Shown here one piece after another: positions 1 through 8,176 of a DNA stretch of 30,000 bases. Origin of the DNA: an uncultured Clostridia bacterium (GTDB lineage Bacteria > Bacillota > Clostridia > Christensenellales > Borkfalkiaceae); the NCBI GenBank assembly GCA_947589585.1, contig CANQCA010000006.1, positions 1 through 30,000 on the forward strand, in the 5' to 3' direction. The notes beneath the pieces are model-generated. The model made no database searches, was not told the origin of the DNA, and saw only the letters and a list, made by a program, of their open reading frames with translations. The position numbers and the translations under genes were made by a program. Numbering within the stretch: position 1 is the stretch's first letter; each line of letters begins with the position of its first letter.

Positions 1-2
1 AT

Positions 3-1088
3 GTTGAGGCTGTCCTTGCATTGGGTTCGGGGGTAAACTATGAAGTGCAACTTTATGCTAAGTGGAGTACGAAGCAAACTCTTGAGGTCAAGATTCAGGA
101 AGTGTGTGTTACAATTAACGGGAATCAGTATGAAAATGGTAAGACATTGTACTTTAAGCCTGGTACAATCATAAATATTTCCATGACTGCAATGGATGAT
201 GCCATAGGCGAAAAATTAGGGACAGATAAAGGTACAATTGACAGTGTATCGATTCAGAACGCAGAATGGACTGGGCGGCATGATACCAGAACAGGTAATT
301 ACTCCTTTGTTATGCCGAATACAAAAGTTACCATCACCATAAAAGGCACAAAACAAAGCCCGATTCCCACCCCGTGTATCGTTGAAGGGACGCTCATTAT
401 GCTTGCGGATGGGACAAAGAAGAAAGTCGAAGATCTGCAAGTTGGCGATGTGGTACTCGTATTCAACCATGAAACAGGGAAATACGAAGCAGCACCGTTG
501 CTGTTTAATACTCACCATAACACAGCAGCCAAATTAGTCACGGTCACATATGTGATCTTCTCCGACGAGACGGAACTTGGTATTGTCGGCGAACATGCGC
601 TCTTCGACGTTGATCTCAATCGCTATGTATTCCTGCATGCAGGGAACGCGGCAGAGTATATCGGGCACAGGTTTGTTAGAGTCGTTGAGGAGAACGGTGA
701 GTTTGTAACGCGTTCTTTGACGATGACCGACGTGCGGATCGAGGAGAAGTGCGTCAAGTACTATTCGCCCGTTTCGCTCTTCCACTTGAACGTTGTCACG
801 AACGGCTTGCTTTCGTACACTGCATTTGTGCAAAACAGCGAAGGCTTCGTGAACTACTTCGCCTACGATGAAGACATGAAGTTCAACGAAGAGGCAATGC
901 AAGCGGATATCGAGAAGTACGGTCTCTACACCTATGAGGACTTCAAGGATCTCATGACGGAAGATCTCTTCAACGCACTGCCTTGGAAGTACTTCAAGAT
1001 CGCGGTCGGCAAGGGCATGATGACGTGGGACGACATCCTCTATACCATTGAATGGATCTATACTACAGGGCAGATCCAACTCGATTAA
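3..1088 (+). CDS. Surface protein with C-terminal Hint (intein/hedgehog-like) domain, 5' truncated by window edge
   Basis: The frame is open from the first bases of the window with no stop upstream of a TTG at 21, so this is the 3' end of a longer gene. The visible part begins with the end of a Listeria-Bacteroides (Flg_new, InlB B-like) repeat, whose hallmark ending LYAKW is seen. A second beta-rich segment follows, then a Hint-like domain starting at CIVEGTLIMLADGTKKKVE, which is a typical block A with catalytic Cys. Next come LQVGDVVL and a block-B-like GEHALF. About 90 further residues follow, rich in acidic and aromatic residues and not recognised. No terminal His-Asn or LPXTG anchor is seen. 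Hint domains self-cleave proteins, and in secreted proteins they usually process or release a neighbouring part. That is known for the family but inferred here. The first few hundred bases are clearly poorer in GC (bases 121-180 have 18 G+C of 60) than the rest of the window, suggesting a swapped or acquired module. Confidence 0.8.
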   Translation, partial: VEAVLALGSGVNYEVQLYAKWSTKQTLEVKIQEVCVTINGNQYENGKTLYFKPGTIINISMTAMDDAIGEKLGTDKGTIDSVSIQNAEWTGRHDTRTGNYSFVMPNTKVTITIKGTKQSPIPTPCIVEGTLIMLADGTKKKVEDLQVGDVVLVFNHETGKYEAAPLLFNTHHNTAAKLVTVTYVIFSDETELGIVGEHALFDVDLNRYVFLHAGNAAEYIGHRFVRVVEENGEFVTRSLTMTDVRIEEKCVKYYSPVSLFHLNVVTNGLLSYTAFVQNSEGFVNYFAYDEDMKFNEEAMQADIEKYGLYTYEDFKDLMTEDLFNALPWKYFKIAVGKGMMTWDDILYTIEWIYTTGQIQLD

Positions 1089-1102
1089 CACTCACCACTT
1101 TT

Positions 1103-1124
1103 TCCCCCACCGTGCGGTGGGGGA
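1103..1124. repeat. GC-rich perfect hairpin (REP-like or terminator stem)
   Basis: TCCCCCACCG and CGGTGGGGGA form a perfect 10-base stem around TG, 14 bases after the Hint gene stop. No T-tract follows, so it is a weak terminator at best. The CCCCCA/TGGGGG arms resemble the hairpins at 15603-15626, so it may be an isolated copy of the same REP-like family. Confidence 0.6.
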
Positions 1125-1163
1125 GGAAGGAGAAAAACCTCATTCGGCGGAGGCTGAAAATTT

Positions 1164-4100
1164 ATGAGAAAAACAGTCATGGCACTCATCTTAATTGTGC
1201 CCATCCTATTTGTGTTCGTCCTGTACGGGGTGGCGAAGGCGCCCCTGAATGCCAATATCAATGCGAACGGCATCACGATCTACAGCAAGCCCGACGGGGG
1301 GACGCTGCGCATCGATCTTGCGGAGTATAACAATTTACCCGACGAAAAGAAATTCCAGATCGAGACGAAGGTTTCGCCCGAGCAGGCGAACAACCGCGAC
1401 TACACCTATGAGTATATCAAAGTTGCGGGCAAGGCCTCCGAGGAAGATGTTGCCGCGGGCAAAGTGGTGCGCATCGAGGAGGACGGAGACGGTGTCGGCC
1501 GTCTGGAAGCCTCGGCGGTGGGCACGGTGCGCGTGGTCGCGGTGAGCAGCGACGGCGGCTTCACCGATAGCTTCACGGTGATCGTGGGCTCCTCGAAGGT
1601 CTCGGATTTCGACTTCATGCTCTACGATCTTGCAGAGGACGCAACGGAGAACCATCTCACGGACACGGATGGGGGATATGCGGCGGAAGGGCTCCCCACG
1701 GGGCGTTACCGCTATGCGACGGCGCTCTATCCGCAGGCGTTCACCGCGCCCGTCATAGAGACGGTCTCGGGCACGGCTCTGGTGGATGAAAGCGGGTCCG
1801 TCCTTCTCCCCTTCAGCGGCAAGACGGAGCTCGAGGTCTCCATCCCGGGCGGCGTTCCCAACGGCGCGGGCAAGACGAAGCTCTCCAAGAACGTTACGCT
1901 CGATCTTGCATACCCCGAGGCGCCGTTCACCGTCAACGGGCTCGCCTACGAGGAAGGCGGCGAGAATGCGATGCTCTTCTATGAAAAAGGGCACCTTAAG
2001 GCGGACTTCTATCTCGAGACGAAGGAAGGCTCTGCCTTGCAAGCCATAAAGGGCGATACGCTCTTTTCCTCCGAGATCAAAAAAGCAGGCGACAGGGAGA
2101 ATTGCTACCTCGTGGAGCTTGAATTTTTGGACATGGGTACCACGTATGCGCTCGAAGACGACGATCTGCAGCAGCTCATCAGCGTTGTGATCGACGGCGA
2201 GGAATATGAGATCCCCGTGGTGTTCAGCGCGTTCAGCTTCACCATCAAATCGGGTGTGCCGTCGGATAACGGCAAGGCGGTCATCCTGCTCGATACGCAG
2301 GTTTCCTTCTACCCCGTGCCCGTCTCCTCTGCGCTCGATACGCGCGGCATAAGTTATAAGTGGGATCTTGTCAATGCGAATTGGGCGAAGATCCAGCCCG
2401 ACCCCAACAATCAAATCGACGGCAAGGTTTATACGCTCACGGCGAAGGAAGGCGTTCCCATCGGCGAAAACGTGCCCGTGCTCATCACTGCGCAGGCGTA
2501 CCGGGAAGACGGCGCTCCCATCGAGGGCGGCTATGCGGAATTGGAATTGGATCCCGTGCACTACCTCACGCAGGTGCAGGTGCGCAACGATACCGAAAAG
2601 GGCCTTGCCCGCAACGAGACGGTCGCGGGTTACCGCTTTGTGGGGAACCGCGACGACGCTCCCAACCGCTATGCCCTCGATATTCTCACCATCAACGAGA
2701 TCGCGACGGAGGACAGCGCGCGTGAACCCAAGGCGGTGGACGACCTCATCTACAGCTTCTCCCCGGACGGGCAGACCTTCTCGCCCCAGAGCGATCTCGC
2801 CGAGGTCACGGTCGAAAATGGCACGGCGTATGTCGTTCCCAAGGGCACGGGCGTCGTCTATGTCAAGGCGGAATGGTCGGGCAATGCGACGTTCAACGGC
2901 GACGAAGGGGAAGTGTTCTCCGTCATCAAACTTAACGTTATAAAGGAAGCCGTCGCTGTGTCGACGAGCGGCCAGCTCTTCAAAGAGACGGATAAAGAGA
3001 AGCCGCGGCCCATCGTGCTCACCAAAGATATCATGCTCGGCGCCGACGAAGCGGGTAAGGACCCGCTCTCGCTCGAGGCACGCATGGCGCTCGTCAAGAA
3101 GATGAAGTCCACCTACAACACCCAATTCTATGAGAATACCGGGGCGTTGGACGAGGCCTATGTGCAATACATCGTGGAATTCAAGAACGACGTCTACGGC
3201 AACGGCTATAAGCTGAATGCGGAATATATCGCCCACGCGATCGACGGAACGGGTACAGCGAGGATCTTCAAAGGCCCCATCTGCTTTGTGCGTATGGGCG
3301 GCGAGTCGGCCATGGCATCCGTCAAAGGGCAGGATAATATTTCCTTCCTCGTCCGCACGGACGGCGTCACGCTACACAACATAGAGCTTCTCGGTTGCGA
3401 CGATGAGACGCTCTTCGACGAAGAGACAGGGGCGAACAACCTGACCAACCTCAACGACGTGGGGACGGTGCTCGAAGTGAACAGCGATGCGGATATCCTG
3501 AATTGCCGTGTCCGCAACGGCAGGACGGTCGTCCGCGTCTACGGCGGCAACAAGAAGGGGGATCATTACTTTGTGAAAGATCCGAGCGAGGTCGATGTGA
3601 CCGATTACATCGACGTGCGCATCGAGGGGTGCATCCTCACGAACGGGAGGGAATTCATCCTGAAGACGGGTGCGAACCATGCCGTCCGTGCGACGCAGGC
3701 GCTCGGCTGCGAGCCCGCCCTTCCCGCCATCAACAACAATACCTATGTTCCCGGCGGAAATTATTTGGACGATGAGCAGTTCTGCAGGAACTATGTGGTC
3801 ACCGATCTGACCCTCAAGGACAGTGTGCTCAAGACGAGCGGCTTCTTCTGCATCGGGATCGAGAGCAACTTTGCGGGCGAATTCCTCGGCCCCGAGAGCT
3901 CCCTCGACGGATGGAAGGGCGTCGGCGGTACCTCGTTTGCGGCGACATTGCGTCTCGAAGGGGATGTGCGCCTCTACGACTGGAAGGATATCAGCCTTGT
4001 GGATAGCAGCACGCTCATCGAATCGGATATGTTCCGCGATTGGCTCAAGCTCGACGTGCAGGCGATGATCGACTTCGTGCAGAAGGAGGGCGATGCGTCC

Positions 4101-4427
4101 TACCGCGACATCCTCAAGATAGTGGATGATAAGCAGTACGTCCACGGCGGGATCGCCTTCTACGGCGGCGGGAAGAACTTCTCCCAGCTCGATATCTCGA
4201 ATCTGGATGCGTCGCTCAAAGAGGGGCTCAAACAGTACGATATCAACATCGGCTACCTCAAGAACTCTTCGGACAGCACCCTTTCGACGCAGGGCGAAAT
4301 GCTCCCGCTCGCCGCGGGAACGCAGGATTTCCGCTTCTTCCTCTACAACAACACAAGCCCCAACAGCTACGAGGCGCAAATGTCGGGCGAGAGCTATGCG
4401 GGCATCAAACCTCTCTTACCGTTCTGA
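1164..4427 (+). CDS. Large exported protein with Ig-like domains and a probable beta-helix region
   Basis: This is a 1087-residue protein that I cannot assign to a named function. Residues 1-27 form a signal peptide or N-terminal membrane anchor (MRKT, then a long Ile/Leu/Val/Phe run). Around residues 40-145 the pattern ending GTVRVVAVSSDGGFTDSFTV resembles a bacterial Ig-like (BIG2-type) domain, and a second such segment lies near residues 525-595. From about residue 600 the sequence (VLTKDIML, VYGNGYKLN, then short strands with Asn ladders such as ILNCRVRNGRTVVRVYGG) looks like a right-handed beta-helix of pectin-lyase fold. No C-terminal anchor or catalytic motif is visible. The ATG is preceded by GGCGGAGG at 1146-1153, about 10 bases away. 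It follows the Hint gene by 75 bases on the same strand, and the terminator at 4450 closes it. A structural or adhesive envelope role is inference. Confidence 0.85.
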   Translation: MRKTVMALILIVPILFVFVLYGVAKAPLNANINANGITIYSKPDGGTLRIDLAEYNNLPDEKKFQIETKVSPEQANNRDYTYEYIKVAGKASEEDVAAGKVVRIEEDGDGVGRLEASAVGTVRVVAVSSDGGFTDSFTVIVGSSKVSDFDFMLYDLAEDATENHLTDTDGGYAAEGLPTGRYRYATALYPQAFTAPVIETVSGTALVDESGSVLLPFSGKTELEVSIPGGVPNGAGKTKLSKNVTLDLAYPEAPFTVNGLAYEEGGENAMLFYEKGHLKADFYLETKEGSALQAIKGDTLFSSEIKKAGDRENCYLVELEFLDMGTTYALEDDDLQQLISVVIDGEEYEIPVVFSAFSFTIKSGVPSDNGKAVILLDTQVSFYPVPVSSALDTRGISYKWDLVNANWAKIQPDPNNQIDGKVYTLTAKEGVPIGENVPVLITAQAYREDGAPIEGGYAELELDPVHYLTQVQVRNDTEKGLARNETVAGYRFVGNRDDAPNRYALDILTINEIATEDSAREPKAVDDLIYSFSPDGQTFSPQSDLAEVTVENGTAYVVPKGTGVVYVKAEWSGNATFNGDEGEVFSVIKLNVIKEAVAVSTSGQLFKETDKEKPRPIVLTKDIMLGADEAGKDPLSLEARMALVKKMKSTYNTQFYENTGALDEAYVQYIVEFKNDVYGNGYKLNAEYIAHAIDGTGTARIFKGPICFVRMGGESAMASVKGQDNISFLVRTDGVTLHNIELLGCDDETLFDEETGANNLTNLNDVGTVLEVNSDADILNCRVRNGRTVVRVYGGNKKGDHYFVKDPSEVDVTDYIDVRIEGCILTNGREFILKTGANHAVRATQALGCEPALPAINNNTYVPGGNYLDDEQFCRNYVVTDLTLKDSVLKTSGFFCIGIESNFAGEFLGPESSLDGWKGVGGTSFAATLRLEGDVRLYDWKDISLVDSSTLIESDMFRDWLKLDVQAMIDFVQKEGDASYRDILKIVDDKQYVHGGIAFYGGGKNFSQLDISNLDASLKEGLKQYDINIGYLKNSSDSTLSTQGEMLPLAAGTQDFRFFLYNNTSPNSYEAQMSGESYAGIKPLLPF

Positions 4428-4449
4428 GGCTCTTCGCTTGAAAGCTTGC

Positions 4450-4482
4450 AAGCAGCTTGCATTCCCGCAGGCTGCTTTTTTT
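4450..4482 (+). terminator. Rho-independent terminator of the exported-protein gene
   Basis: AAGCAGCTTGC pairs with GCAGGCTGCTT (11 pairs, one G-U) around a six-base loop, followed directly by a T-rich run to 4482. It lies 23 bases after the stop at 4427. Confidence 0.85.
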
Positions 4483-4499
4483 CGATTTACGAAAAATCG

Positions 4500-4528
4500 T
4501 TGACATTCTCTCCGGCAAATTGTATAAT
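4500..4528 (+). promoter_or_regulatory. Fully consensus sigma-A promoter (P1)
   Basis: TTGACA at 4500-4505 and TATAAT at 4523-4528 are separated by exactly 17 bases, a perfect match to the vegetative consensus. No ORF starts downstream before two intrinsic-terminator-like structures, so its product appears to be a short RNA starting near 4535. Confidence 0.8.
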
Positions 4529-4534
4529 GAAACT

Positions 4535-4634
4535 GCGCAAGATTGAACGGAAAAAATAGTGTTCCTTCATCGGCGTATTTGAAGGATACGCCAGCTTGCT
4601 TTTTTGGATCCTGCTTTTTGCGGGATCATTTTTT
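4535..4634 (+). ncRNA. Candidate small non-coding RNA, 70 or 100 nt
   Basis: The span starts about 7 bases after the P1 -10 box. It has no ribosome site and no credible ORF. GCAAG (4537-4541) can pair with CTTGC (4595-4599), which is followed by six T (4600-4605), giving a closed RNA of about 70 nt. A second hairpin plus T-run ends at 4634 and gives about 100 nt. Inside, TCCTTCA (4563-4569) pairs with TGAAGGA (4580-4586), while GGCGTAT (4572-4578) pairs with ATACGCC (4586-4592). The two interleaved helices share base 4586 and are mutually exclusive as drawn. I do not recognise the RNA as a known family. It could be a trans-acting sRNA or a regulatory leader upstream of the SdpR-like gene. It lies between a terminator and a second, independent promoter, which favours a free-standing transcript. 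Confidence 0.45.
4607..4634 (+). terminator. Terminator closing the candidate sRNA
   Basis: GATCCTGC and GCGGGATC form eight pairs (one G-U) around five T, followed by ATTTTTT ending at 4634. The T-run is on the 3' side for + transcription. It isolates P1 from the next gene. Confidence 0.75.
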
Positions 4635-4671
4635 CGCTTAAAATATTTTTTTATTATTTTTTGGGAAAATC

Positions 4672-4722
4672 TTGACAAAAAATGGCATATCTGATACCAT
4701 TTAGATATCAATCTAATTAGAT
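4672..4722 (+). promoter_or_regulatory. Promoter with overlapping palindromic operators for the SdpR-like repressor
   Basis: TTGACA at 4672-4677 and TACCAT at 4695-4700 are 17 bases apart. At the expected start of transcription, two overlapping perfect inverted repeats occur: TTAGAT-ATCA-ATCTAA (4701-4716) and ATCTAATTAGAT (4711-4722). ArsR/SdpR-type dimers bind such AT-rich palindromes, so autorepression is the natural inference, with the operators placed to block RNA polymerase. Confidence 0.7.
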
Positions 4723-4749
4723 AATAATCAAAATACGGAGGATGAAGCG

Positions 4750-5034
4750 ATGCGTAGGGACCCTTGGAAGGCGCTCGCGGATGAGACGAGAAGGGAGATC
4801 CTGAAACTTTTGAAGGGACGTCCGCATACGGCGGGCGAGATCGCCGATCAGTTCCTTCTTTCGGCTGCGACCGTTTCCCACCACCTCTCCGTCTTGAAAG
4901 AGGCAAAACTCGTCGAGGTGGACAGGCGTGCGCAGACGCTGATCTATTCCCTCAATGTTTCCGCTCTTCAGCCCGTCTTGTATACCGCGCTCGAGCTCAC
5001 CGCGCCCGAAGTGCGTGAGAGGAGAAAGAAATAG
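4750..5034 (+). CDS. ArsR-family transcriptional regulator, SdpR-like autorepressor
   Basis: This 94-residue protein covers the full winged-helix fold of the ArsR/SdpR group. WKALADETRREILKLLKG is the conserved first helix, and TAGEIADQFLLSAATVSHHLSVLKEA is the helix-turn-helix. VDRRAQTLIYSLN is the beta-wing. The length matches SdpR of Bacillus subtilis, and no metal-binding Cys/His pair is present, consistent with an SdpR-type rather than a metal-sensing member. GGAGG at 4737-4741 sits 8 bases before the ATG. Tandem palindromes in its promoter suggest autoregulation. In SdpR systems a membrane SdpI partner usually follows, but none is here; the next gene is a HelD-like motor 53 bases on, possibly co-transcribed. 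The signal it senses is unknown. Confidence 0.85.
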   Translation: MRRDPWKALADETRREILKLLKGRPHTAGEIADQFLLSAATVSHHLSVLKEAKLVEVDRRAQTLIYSLNVSALQPVLYTALELTAPEVRERRKK

Positions 5035-5087
5035 CTGCAAGGGGTTCGGCAAATTCCGAAAGGCGATCTGAGAAAGGGCATACTGCA

Positions 5088-7457
5088 ATGAAAGGCTACA
5101 CGGCAAAGGAACTCATAAAGCCCAAGAAGGAAGCGGGTAAGGAATGGTATCTCTCCCTCCTCGACGAGGGGGAGCAGTTCGCATACGAAGAAGATCACAT
5201 CAAGGCCGTCCTTTTGTATCTCAAGGCGTTCTATATCTCCCGCTACAAAAAGCACATCGACATGCTCAAGGCGGAGGCGGAGACGATCAGAAAGAGCAAG
5301 GAGTATTCCGCCGAGGACTATAAATTTCTACTCGAAAAGAATGCCGAGATCGCGGCCGAGACCAAGAAGATGGGCGCCTATCGCTGCTTCTTCTCCGAAC
5401 CTTATTTCGCCCGCATGGACGTCGTCGACGACAAGGAGGGCTACAACAGCTACTATATCGGCAAGAAGGGGGACGTGAACCTCGAGATCGTCGATTGGCG
5501 TGCCCCGCTCGCCGTACGCTACTATCAAAAGAGCCGCGTACAGTTCACCATCAACGAATACGAATACCGCACCGTACTGCGGCGTGCCCTCTCCGTGAAG
5601 AACGGGAAAGTGCTCGATTTCAAGAACGAATATCTCTCGGTCAGAGACGTGCTCACCACCGAAGAGATCGCGGGAAGGGATGAGGAGATCCTCTTCGATC
5701 CCTACCTTCGCAGGATCCTGAAGGAGAGAAAAGAGGATACCCATGTCCGCGATATCATCCAGACGATACAGGAAAAACAGTTCGAGGCGATCTCCCGCCC
5801 CGAGCAAGAGAGCTTCGTTTTGCAGGGGTGCGCGGGCAGCGGAAAGACGATGATCCTTCTGCACCGCCTCAGCTATCTCATGTACAACAACGAGAAGCTC
5901 CGCCCCGAGAGCGTGCTCGTCATCACGCCCTCGGATAGCTTCAATGCCTTTATCGACGAGCTCGCCAAGGTGCTCGAACTCAGCTGCGTGCGCACGATCA
6001 CCTTAAAGAATTACTATTTTCAGGTGCTGAAGAACGAGGGGATCGACCTCGCCGCCCACATGGGCAAGGAACGCGAACGGGAGGACTATCTCGCCTACCT
6101 CTATTCCCCCGGCTATACGGCCGACGTAAAAAAACGTATCGGGAAGATATATTCGGATATCAGGGGGCTGTTCGGTGCAAAGGAGTGCCGCGAAGTCTCC
6201 GACAAAATTCTGGCGCAGTGCGTCGCGCGGCGGGAGAGCTACGGCAAGATCAAAAATGCTTCCACGCGGGTCAGGCGCTGCGTGCTCGGCGAAATGAAGG
6301 AATCCAAGGAGGACGGCTTCTACTTTACAAAGCCCTTCCGCACCCTCATGAGCGCCTACGTGCAGCTCGAGGACTTCCTCGATTTCGCATTGAAAGAGGA
6401 GCAGAGGACCCCCGATTATTTCTTCCGCCAGTTCATTGAATTTTACCACTGCGCGCAGTACATCAGCACGCATGCGGAGCGCATCTTTGAGGGAGCGAGG
6501 CACGACCTCGAAACCCTTGCCGAGAGCGTCAGGACGGAGATCGCAGACCTGAAGCGGTACCGCATAAAGCGGGGTCAGGAGGAGATCTTCACCTATGCGG
6601 AACGCATCGGGCGGAGGGAGGAGCTTCTCGGCGAAATCGAGAAAACAAGCGCCCTTGTTTCGGACATGGGTATGGGCTCTTCGCTCTTCAACGAATTTTT
6701 CACCGTCGTGAAGCTCACGGGATTCGCCGCCGGGCTGGGCAAGTGCAAGGGGGCGGTCGACATCGCCCGCTGGCTCTACCGCGAGACGGTCAAGCGCACA
6801 AAGAAGAAGTACGGCATGCAGGGCGTGTACCCCTCCGACGGCTACGCGATCGCATGCGTGCTCTCATTGGCGGGAAGGCGGCTGACGCCGCGGCACGGGC
6901 TCGTCTTTATCGACGAAGGGCAGGACCTTGCCGAGGGCGAATATGCCCTGCTTGCCCGCATCAACGAGGATGCGAAATTCAACGTCTTCGGAGATCTGAA
7001 GCAGAACATTACCCCCTTCCGCGGCATGAAGAGCTGGGACGCGCTCTCCTGCCCCGTCTATTCCCTCGACCGCAACTACCGCAACACCAACGAGATCGTC
7101 GACTTCGTTGCGGAGCACATCGCGGTGGATATGCGTCCCGTCGGCATGCACGGCGAACCCGTGAAGAAGATCAAACTGCGCGGCATCTCCGCCTTCTTCC
7201 GCGGCAAGCAGGGCCTCAAGGCGATCATCGCGCGGGAGGAGGATCTTCCCCTCGTCGCACGGCGCGCCTACCACCTTCTCTCCTCGGACGGAAAGCTCTC
7301 CAAGACCCGCCCGAACGTGATGAGCGTCTACGAGAGCAAGGGGCTGGAATTCAGCTGTGTGGCGGTCTACGATAGGGGCATGTCCGAGAACGAGCGTTAC
7401 ATCGCCTATACGCGGGCGCTCGGCGAGCTCGCCGTCATCGAGGAGAAGGAGTCGTGA
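5088..7457 (+). CDS. helD: HelD-like RNA polymerase recycling ATPase (UvrD/Rep superfamily 1)
   Basis: The 789-residue length is close to B. subtilis HelD (774). The N-terminal 130 residues are charged and helical, fitting the arm that enters the polymerase secondary channel. The HelD signature (YFARMDV, YYIGKKG, then DWRAPL at 136-141) leads into an ATPase core. Its Walker A GCAGSGKT lies at 247-254, the Walker B-like IDEGQD at 608-613, and a C-terminal motif near VMSVYESKGLEFSCVAVYD. HelD frees stalled or post-termination RNA polymerase from nucleic acid and sigma using ATP. The fold is shared with UvrD helicases, but the N-terminal signature separates the two. DEGQD replaces the more common DEAQD. 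The ribosome site before ATG 5088 (GAGAAAGGG) is modest. The stop overlaps the next start, so translational coupling with the phosphatase is likely. Confidence 0.85.
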   Translation: MKGYTAKELIKPKKEAGKEWYLSLLDEGEQFAYEEDHIKAVLLYLKAFYISRYKKHIDMLKAEAETIRKSKEYSAEDYKFLLEKNAEIAAETKKMGAYRCFFSEPYFARMDVVDDKEGYNSYYIGKKGDVNLEIVDWRAPLAVRYYQKSRVQFTINEYEYRTVLRRALSVKNGKVLDFKNEYLSVRDVLTTEEIAGRDEEILFDPYLRRILKERKEDTHVRDIIQTIQEKQFEAISRPEQESFVLQGCAGSGKTMILLHRLSYLMYNNEKLRPESVLVITPSDSFNAFIDELAKVLELSCVRTITLKNYYFQVLKNEGIDLAAHMGKEREREDYLAYLYSPGYTADVKKRIGKIYSDIRGLFGAKECREVSDKILAQCVARRESYGKIKNASTRVRRCVLGEMKESKEDGFYFTKPFRTLMSAYVQLEDFLDFALKEEQRTPDYFFRQFIEFYHCAQYISTHAERIFEGARHDLETLAESVRTEIADLKRYRIKRGQEEIFTYAERIGRREELLGEIEKTSALVSDMGMGSSLFNEFFTVVKLTGFAAGLGKCKGAVDIARWLYRETVKRTKKKYGMQGVYPSDGYAIACVLSLAGRRLTPRHGLVFIDEGQDLAEGEYALLARINEDAKFNVFGDLKQNITPFRGMKSWDALSCPVYSLDRNYRNTNEIVDFVAEHIAVDMRPVGMHGEPVKKIKLRGISAFFRGKQGLKAIIAREEDLPLVARRAYHLLSSDGKLSKTRPNVMSVYESKGLEFSCVAVYDRGMSENERYIAYTRALGELAVIEEKES

Positions 7458-8131
7458 AAGATATCTTCCTTCTCGATATGGACGATACCCTTCTCGACTT
7501 CGGAAGGGCGGAGCGAGAGAACTTTTTCAAGACACTTTCGGACGAAGGCGTTCCCCCGAGCGACGCACTGTATGCCCGCTTTCATATCATCAACGAGGGG
7601 CTTTGGAAGCTGCTCGAAAAGGGCGGAATTTTGCGGGAAGAACTCAAAGTCAAGCGATTTGCAGACCTCTTTGCGGAGCATGGTTTGGAGGCGGACGCCG
7701 TAAAAGCCGCCGACGCGTATTGGAACAACTTCCCCGCCATCTTCTATCCCTTTGCGGGCGCGCTCGAATTTCTCAAAGAGCTTGCCGCGGCGGGCAGCGT
7801 ATATATCGCTACGAACGGCGGCGCCGCCATCCAGCGGGCGCATATCCAAAGGGCGGGGTTTTCTCCCTATATAAAGGGCGCATTCATCTCCGAGGAAGTG
7901 GGCGCGGACAAGCCCTCGAAGCGCTTTTCCGACTATATGATCTCGCATATCGAGGGGTTCGACCGAAGCCGCGCCGTATGGATAGGCGATAGCCTCTCCT
8001 CGGACATGGTATGCGCAAAGAACGCCGGGATCGACTTCATCCTCTATCTTCCGCGAAAAAAAGAGACGGACTATGCGGGGCTGAAGGCAAGCAGCTTTTC
8101 CGAGGTGCTCGCCCTTATCGGGAGGCTATAA
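7454..8131 (+). CDS. HAD-superfamily nucleotidase/phosphatase, YjjG-like
   Basis: This 225-residue protein has the full set of HAD motifs. The N-terminal LLDMDDTLLDF holds the nucleophile Asp8 and acid/base Asp10. IATNGG is motif II, the ADKPSKRF region contributes the motif III Lys, and WIGDSLSSDMVCAKNAG is motif IV. A helical cap lies between motifs I and II, as in subfamily I. The TATNG-type motif and the length resemble YjjG-type (noncanonical) pyrimidine 5'-nucleotidases, which act on nucleoside monophosphates including damaged ones. The exact substrate cannot be read from sequence. The start is GTG at 7454, overlapping the HelD stop in GTGA, with AGGAG at 7441-7445. No inactivating change is seen. 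Confidence 0.85.
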   Translation: MKDIFLLDMDDTLLDFGRAERENFFKTLSDEGVPPSDALYARFHIINEGLWKLLEKGGILREELKVKRFADLFAEHGLEADAVKAADAYWNNFPAIFYPFAGALEFLKELAAAGSVYIATNGGAAIQRAHIQRAGFSPYIKGAFISEEVGADKPSKRFSDYMISHIEGFDRSRAVWIGDSLSSDMVCAKNAGIDFILYLPRKKETDYAGLKASSFSEVLALIGRL

Positions 8132-8157
8132 AAAAACCGCCCGCAAAAAGCGGACGG
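8130..8157 (-). terminator. Terminator of rubrerythrin (minus strand)
   Basis: CCGCCCGC (8137-8144) pairs with GCGGACGG (8150-8157) with one mismatch. Reading the minus strand, the stem is followed by a T-run (the A-run at 8130-8136). It ends rubrerythrin and sits at the convergent junction with the HAD gene. Confidence 0.75.
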
Positions 8158-8176
8158 CATAAAGCGAGCGATCGGC

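Noticed and set aside
360..840. True intein in the first gene
   Set aside because: There is no homing-endonuclease block, no C-terminal His-Asn followed by Cys/Ser/Thr, and no conserved host extein around it. A Hint-type processing domain fits better.
1335..3236. A 633-residue minus-strand ORF inside the exported-protein gene
   Set aside because: It is an antisense shadow with biased His/Arg/Val composition and no start signals.
4563..4592. Classical H-type pseudoknot in the candidate sRNA
   Set aside because: The two helices interleave, but the second strand of one directly abuts (shares base 4586 with) the other, leaving no loop to span a 7-base stem. Alternative hairpins are more likely.
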